A DNA stretch of 54,315 nt from Verrucomicrobiota bacterium (GTDB lineage: Bacteria > Verrucomicrobiota > Verrucomicrobiia > Limisphaerales > JADJPG01). The notes beneath the pieces are model-generated. The model ran no database searches and was not told where the DNA came from. It saw only the letters and a list, made by a program, of their open reading frames with translations. The stretch's first letter is position 1, and every line of letters begins with the position of its first letter. The position numbers and the translations under genes are program-made. Location: contig JADJPG010000065.1 of NCBI GenBank assembly GCA_016713365.1, positions 1 through 54,315 of the forward strand, given 5' to 3'. Shown piece after piece: positions 53,092-54,315 of this stretch.

Positions 53092-54315
53092 ATGTCCACC
53101 ATCATCTCCGCCTCTGAAATCACCGTCCGCTATGGCGACCGTGCCGTGCTCGATTCCACCACGCTCGGCATCCAGGAAGGCGAACGCCTCGGCCTCGTCG
53201 GCCGCAATGGCGCGGGCAAGACCACCTTCCTCCGCATCCTCGCCGGACTTCAGGCGCCGGACATCGGCGAAGTCTCGCGGCAGCGCGATCTTGTCGTCAG
53301 CTATCTGCCGCAGGATTTCATGCTCGATGCCACCAAGTCCGTGGCCGAGAACATCCGCGATGGCGCGGAGCATGTGCTGAAGTTGATCGCGGAGTTTGAA
53401 TCGCTCCCGCACGACTCCAAGCGCCACGAGGAACTGGAGCAGCGCATCACCTCGCTGGAGGGCTGGACGCTGGATCAGCGGATCGAAGTGGCGATGGCGC
53501 ACCTGAACTGTCCCGCCGGCGACCGGCGCGTAGATACTCTTTCCGGCGGCGAGAAGCGGCGTGTCGCGATGTGCCGCGCGATTGTCTCGGATCCCGACTT
53601 CCTGATTCTCGACGAGCCGACGAACCATCTCGACCCGGAATCCATCGAGTGGGTCGCGGAGTTTCTGGAAAACTTCCACGGCACGTTCCTCGTCGTCACG
53701 CACGACCGCTACTTTCTCGATCGCGTAGTGCAGCGGATGATCGAACTGTCCGACGGAAAGTTCTTCTCGCACGACGGCAACTACACGGAATACCTGCTGG
53801 CCAAGGCCGAACGTCAGGCCGCGGACGCGACCGTCGAGCACAAGCGCCAGATGTTTCTGAAGAAGGAACTCGCGTGGGTGCGCCAGGGTCCGCGCGCGCA
53901 ACGCAGCAAGCAGAAGGATCGCTTCGAGCGTTACTACGACGAAGCGGCGAAGTCCGGCCCGGTCATCGAGGAGGACGTGGAGCTTTGCATTCCGCCGCCG
54001 CCACAGCTCGGCAATCGCACCGTGGACCTCACCGGGCTCGGCATGAGCATAGGAGGGCGACAGCTTTTCAGCGGTTTCACCTTCAGCTTCGCGAACGGCC
54101 AGCGCATCGGCGTTTGCGGTCGGAACGGTCTCGGCAAAACCACGTTGCTCAAGGCCATCATCGGCCAGCTCCCGCCCACCGAAGGCACCGTGAAGACCGG
54201 CCAGCTCACCGTGTTCAACTACGTTGATCAGGCCCGGCTGCAGCTCAACGAAGAGAAAACCGTCCTCGACGAGGTGGCGGAGGGCCGCGAGTTCGTGCAA
54301 TGGGGCGACGTGAAG
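53092..54315 (+). CDS. ABC-F family ATP-binding protein (3' end off window)
   Basis: ATG 53092 opens 408 codons that continue past the right edge, 6 bases after the prfC stop. Tandem ABC domains are seen: first Walker A GRNGAGKTT (about 41), signature DTLSGGEKRRVAM (about 147), Walker B DFLILDEPTNHLDPES (about 170) and a switch THDRYFLDRVV (about 203). An ABC-F interdomain linker with AERQAADATVEHKRQMFLKKELAWVRQGPRAQRSKQKDR follows (about 240-280), and a second Walker A GRNGLGKTT near 343. ABC-F proteins (EttA/Uup/YheS type) act on the ribosome E site rather than as transporters; no membrane segment is present. The subfamily cannot be settled without the C-terminus. Confidence 0.95.
   Translation, partial: MSTIISASEITVRYGDRAVLDSTTLGIQEGERLGLVGRNGAGKTTFLRILAGLQAPDIGEVSRQRDLVVSYLPQDFMLDATKSVAENIRDGAEHVLKLIAEFESLPHDSKRHEELEQRITSLEGWTLDQRIEVAMAHLNCPAGDRRVDTLSGGEKRRVAMCRAIVSDPDFLILDEPTNHLDPESIEWVAEFLENFHGTFLVVTHDRYFLDRVVQRMIELSDGKFFSHDGNYTEYLLAKAERQAADATVEHKRQMFLKKELAWVRQGPRAQRSKQKDRFERYYDEAAKSGPVIEEDVELCIPPPPQLGNRTVDLTGLGMSIGGRQLFSGFTFSFANGQRIGVCGRNGLGKTTLLKAIIGQLPPTEGTVKTGQLTVFNYVDQARLQLNEEKTVLDEVAEGREFVQWGDVK

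Overview
The window reads as chromosomal DNA of a high-GC bacterium of the PVC superphylum, most likely Verrucomicrobiota (Pedosphaera/Limisphaera-like). This taxon call is an inference from gene content: a DUF1501 protein, a YdjY-domain protein, a PUR/DUF3276 protein, a very large exported protein rich in lamin-tail (LTD) and CotH domains, a divergent ECF-type sigma domain of the verrucomicrobial kind, many small exported lipoproteins and a BamB-like PQQ propeller. Genes are packed on both strands. No gene-free stretch exceeds about 300 bases; the longest, 2156-2446, holds a tRNA-Leu. I see no CRISPR array, insertion sequence, integrase or prophage gene.

Layout. 1-2155 (-): an open frame running off the left edge that joins an ECF-sigma-like N-terminus, one membrane helix and a CotH-kinase-like domain. 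2227-2311 (-): tRNA-Leu(GAG). 2447-4995 (+): AMP-forming acyl-CoA synthetase and trpS. 5013-8304 (-): exported alpha/beta hydrolase, agmatine deiminase and aldo/keto reductase. 8445-11591 (-): nucleotide-sugar dehydrogenase and epimerase, then moaE and moaD. 11774-23382 (+): one giant modular surface-protein gene of about 3,870 codons, split by a single-base frameshift near 18040. 23389-24885 (-): HDOD signalling protein. 25106-27969 (+): amidase, murI and a sialidase-fold protein. 27976-33382 (-): DUF1501, two small exported proteins, PIG-L deacetylase, an NtrC-type regulator and a YdjY protein, closely spaced. 33594-37093 (+): alpha-glucan phosphorylase and iron-containing alcohol dehydrogenase. 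37157-39089 (-): lipoprotein, gcvH and squalene/phytoene synthase. 39260-42629 (+): cstA, nadD, rsfS. 42694-46484 (-): PUR protein, membrane protein, HEAT/TPR protein, TIM-barrel protein and an exported protein. 46686-49348 (+): PQQ propeller and MFS transporter. 49314-51357 (-): ATP-grasp ligase with an HExxH metallopeptidase. 51464-53085 (+): prfC broken by several frame changes. 53092-54315 (+): ABC-F ATPase, cut by the right edge.

Most functional groupings are ordinary housekeeping: translation (trpS, tRNA-Leu, rsfS, prfC, ABC-F), wall synthesis and turnover (murI, amidase), NAD synthesis (nadD), glycogen use (glgP), Moco (moaDE) and sugar-nucleotide supply. The unusual content is the sigma-TM-CotH chimera, the giant LTD/CotH/beta-helix protein, an NtrC-type regulator with GAFAGA in place of GAFTGA, and the ATP-grasp/metallopeptidase pair. 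Single-base frame changes occur in at least three genes (giant protein, cstA, prfC), so sequence accuracy should be checked before any of them is called a biological pseudogene.
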